Shown here one piece after another: positions 5,526-7,265 of a DNA stretch of 7,265 nt. The notes beneath the pieces were generated by a model. It was not told the origin of the DNA and searched no databases. It saw nothing but the letters and a program-made list of their open reading frames with translations. Position 1 is the stretch's first letter. Each line of letters opens with the position of its first letter. Source of the DNA: Methanomicrobiales archaeon (GTDB lineage Archaea; Halobacteriota; Methanomicrobia; Methanomicrobiales; Methanospirillaceae); the NCBI GenBank assembly GCA_012798365.1, contig JAAZNH010000118.1, forward strand, positions 1 through 7,265, read 5' to 3'. The position numbers and the translations under genes were made by a program.

Positions 5526-6728
5526 ATGCAGCGACAGCGGGGACTGGGATATGCCGCGGCACTGGTTGCCGGTGCAACGCTTGTCGGCCCGTACATCAAC
5601 CAGGCGTGGCTGATGGCCCTTGTCGTTATCCTGTACGCACTCATCCTCTGGCGCTTTTTTGATACCAAGTATCTCACGTACACGTTCTGTGTCCTTGCGA
5701 CCCTGTACGGTATCGGCCTTCTGCCGTTCTTTGTTTTTGCAACCGCCCTTGCGATGCTGGTGCTGGGCGAACTGGTCTTCGGGAACCGGGCCGATGACCT
5801 CAACACCTATCTGTACTACATCATCTCCACGGCCTGGGCCGGCGTCCTTGTCATGGCCTATCTCCACGAGATGGAATTTTTAACGGTCATCTTTGGCATC
5901 ATCGCCGCAGTCCTCCTCAAAGTGATCCTGCTCAAGTACGAAGATTCGCTGATGATCGAAGGCGTGGGGATCGCCATGACCATGTGGCTGATCCAGGAAC
6001 TCAATTACCAGGCCAATCTCCAGATGGTGGTTGCGGCAGTCATCATCGCCTTCACGTTCGGGTACTTTGCGTTCCGGGCAAAGACTGCCGATCTCACCGG
6101 ACTCTTCTCGGCTGCGCTTGTCGGGATCATCCTTTTAGTTTTTGCCGATGCGCGGTGGTTCATCATCATGCTCGCCTTTTTCATCCTGGGTTCTTCTGCA
6201 ACAAAATACAAGTACGCGTACAAGAAGCGTATCGGGGTTGAGCAGGGACAGAGCGGTGCACGGGGATACCGCAATGTCTTTGCCAACGGGATTGTAGCCG
6301 CTGCCGCTGCGGTCCTTTTCGGGGTATTCCAGGATCCGGTCTATATTGTCATGTACGTCGGGTGTGTTGCAACGGCTGCAGCCGACACGCTCGCGAGCGA
6401 GATCGGTGTAACCGGAGGAGTTCCCTACCTGATTACCACATTCAAACAGGTCCCAATCGGGACGAATGGAGGTGTAACCCTCACTGGTGAAGTTGTGGCC
6501 GTGCTGGGCGGCCTTGCCGTCAGCCTTGTCGCGTTCCTCCTTGGTGTCATAACACCAGAGATGGTTGCCATTTGTACGCTGGCTGGATTCGTTGGCACCA
6601 ACATTGACAGCCTTATCGGTGCAACCCTGGAAAACAAGGGATTCCTCGGGAATGCCGGCACCAACCTTCTCGCAACAATTGGTGGCGGGATATTCGCCGT
6701 GGCCCTGTTTCTTTTCCTGTTCCGGTAG
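5526..6728 (+). CDS. DUF92 (TMEM19/VTE6-like) integral membrane protein
   Basis: The product is 400 residues, hydrophobic throughout, with roughly ten to twelve membrane helices. The C-terminal ~220 residues carry DUF92 hallmarks: QSGARGYRNVFANG at 242-255, ADTLASEIG at 286-294, TNGGVTLTGE at 313-322 and GTNIDSLIGATLE at 357-369. These conserved polar residues within membrane segments suggest an active site. The family includes plant VTE6, a phytyl-phosphate kinase, and human TMEM19, so a role with isoprenoid phosphates (for example in archaeal lipid precursor recycling) is conceivable but only inferred. The first ~160 residues form an additional hydrophobic region, partly resembling CdsA/dolichol-kinase-like membrane folds, which I recall in some archaeal members. 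The gene is divergent from valS, with a probable TATA box 28 nt upstream and no Shine-Dalgarno. No signs of damage or transfer are seen. Confidence 0.88.
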   Translation: MQRQRGLGYAAALVAGATLVGPYINQAWLMALVVILYALILWRFFDTKYLTYTFCVLATLYGIGLLPFFVFATALAMLVLGELVFGNRADDLNTYLYYIISTAWAGVLVMAYLHEMEFLTVIFGIIAAVLLKVILLKYEDSLMIEGVGIAMTMWLIQELNYQANLQMVVAAVIIAFTFGYFAFRAKTADLTGLFSAALVGIILLVFADARWFIIMLAFFILGSSATKYKYAYKKRIGVEQGQSGARGYRNVFANGIVAAAAAVLFGVFQDPVYIVMYVGCVATAAADTLASEIGVTGGVPYLITTFKQVPIGTNGGVTLTGEVVAVLGGLAVSLVAFLLGVITPEMVAICTLAGFVGTNIDSLIGATLENKGFLGNAGTNLLATIGGGIFAVALFLFLFR

Positions 6729-6802
6729 TTCCGTTCCCGGATACCCAGGCCGAAACCCGGCATCATTGTGAGACTGGCCGGTAACTGCTCCATTCTATTT
6801 CC

Positions 6803-6813
6803 TTAAAAAAACC
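6803..6813 (+). repeat. 11-mer TTAAAAAAACC, copy 3 of 3
   Basis: Identical to 1885-1895 and 5395-5405. It lies 75 nt after the DUF92 stop codon. No gene start is at promoter distance on either strand here, which weakens a purely promoter reading of the repeat. Confidence 0.4.
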
Positions 6814-7147
6814 GCTGGCACTGCAGGATAATTCCGGCACCGGGCATTGTCCGTACCGGGCGGAATGACCGGCCATTGTGACAGAGGGATCTGCCGGTTC
6901 TTCCGGCGCTTCAGGTTTTATCATCCGCAATGCATTCCAGCGCCCCCATATCTTTTTAATAGAGAACACCGCAAGGAAAAGATTGGTCACAGCCTTGACC
7001 GCTGGGGCCGGGCGCCGGTTATATCACCTCATGCCGCGATTTCCCGGACGAACATGGGGGCTGCAGGCGCCCTGCTGGTGGCAGGAGCAAATCAGGATAT
7101 ACCGGGATCAGGCACGGTGACGGGCACATCCGGGATCCAGGATTGCT

Positions 7148-7154
7148 GAGGTGA
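7148..7154 (+). promoter_or_regulatory. Strong Shine-Dalgarno of the last gene
   Basis: GAGGTGA is an exact complement of the archaeal 16S rRNA anti-Shine-Dalgarno and lies 4 nt before ATG 7159. It fixes the start of that gene and marks it as having a leader, unlike several other genes here. Confidence 0.75.
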
Positions 7155-7158
7155 GGGA

Positions 7159-7265
7159 ATGGCACGGACTATCCGAACCAGAATGATTCTGCTCATCCTA
7201 CCGGCGGTCATTCTTGTCCTGGCCTTAACCACGTTCATCTCTCTTGATATTGCCAGCAATGCCCA
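7159..7265 (+). CDS. N-terminus of a membrane-anchored, probably sensory, protein (partial)
   Basis: The frame is open from ATG 7159 to the window edge, giving 35 residues. A short basic N-terminus (MARTIRTR) is followed by a hydrophobic helix at about 9-28 (MILLILPAVILVLALTTFIS), then a polar stretch starting DIASNA. The basic leader, single uncleaved helix and following extracytoplasmic start are typical of methyl-accepting chemotaxis proteins and sensor histidine kinases with Cache or similar domains, and the wording of the helix resembles methanogen chemoreceptors I recall. No domain beyond the helix is in view, so the function is an inference. A perfect Shine-Dalgarno supports the start. 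Confidence 0.6.
   Translation, partial: MARTIRTRMILLILPAVILVLALTTFISLDIASNA

Larger units (their letters stand above)
6729..7158. other. 430-nt gap with no convincing gene
   Basis: No reading frame here has recognisable protein similarity. The gap holds a third copy of the TTAAAAAAACC 11-mer (6803-6813), a T-rich possible TATA element TTTTTAAT at 6953-6960, and a CCTGC/GCAGG hairpin with a 5-nt loop (7071-7085). If 6953-6960 drives the gene at 7159, its mRNA would have a leader of about 175 nt, in contrast to the leaderless pattern elsewhere in the window. A minus-strand frame from GTG 6990 to 6763 (75 residues, with an ordinary codon mix) is the only small-ORF candidate. I see no clear intrinsic terminator after the DUF92 gene. 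Confidence 0.5.

Noticed and set aside
6425..6793. Minus-strand 122-residue frame overlapping the end of the DUF92 gene
   Set aside because: It is rich in Arg, Pro and Asn, mirrors the DUF92 codons, and shows no domain; the T-rich element upstream is only 15 nt away, too close for a TATA box.
6847..7149. Plus-strand frames of 100 and 80 residues before the sensory gene
   Set aside because: Both have irregular composition (many His, Cys, Trp, Arg), lack similarity to anything I recognise, and overlap each other in different frames.
1..7265. CRISPR arrays, tRNA/rRNA genes, insertion sequences, phage or defence systems
   Set aside because: I looked for regularly spaced repeats, cloverleaf-like segments, transposase motifs and defence-type domains and found none.

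Overview
The window looks like chromosomal DNA of a methanogenic archaeon, most likely of the order Methanomicrobiales (Methanoregula or a relative). I base this on an archaeal-type valyl-tRNA synthetase, an archaellin-like surface protein, a HisA-related protein fragment of the kind found in methanogens, AT-rich archaeal TATA boxes placed about 26-30 nt before start codons, and GC-rich codon usage favouring ATC, CTC, CGG, CCG and GAA. The genus is inferred from recalled family resemblance; no search was run.

Layout from left to right. Positions 1-102 are the 3' end of a HisA-like gene, overlapped by thymidylate kinase (tmk, 93-719). A four-helix membrane protein follows (798-1310), with two identically spaced cysteine clusters. 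On the minus strand, 1358-1758 holds a small membrane-protein gene that appears broken by a single-base frameshift. Its promoter faces that of an archaellin-like secreted protein (1955-2590, plus strand). This gene converges with valS (2728-5322, minus strand), and the gap between them carries two terminator-like structures. valS in turn is divergent from a DUF92-family membrane protein (5526-6728). A 430-nt stretch with no convincing gene precedes the start of a membrane sensor-type protein (7159 to the window edge).

The genes do not form one pathway. tmk and valS are housekeeping genes for dTTP synthesis and translation. The archaellin-like protein and the unfinished last gene are cell-envelope or sensory functions. 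The cysteine-rich membrane protein and the frameshifted gene are uncharacterised. I see no CRISPR array, insertion sequence, tRNA or rRNA, and no sign of a mobile island. The items most worth a second look are the frameshifted gene, which also has an in-frame slippery heptamer just before its stop; the duplicated C-x2-C-x6-C architecture; the apparent prevalence of leaderless promoters; a perfect 12-bp palindrome upstream of the DUF92 gene; and an 11-mer repeated in three intergenic gaps.
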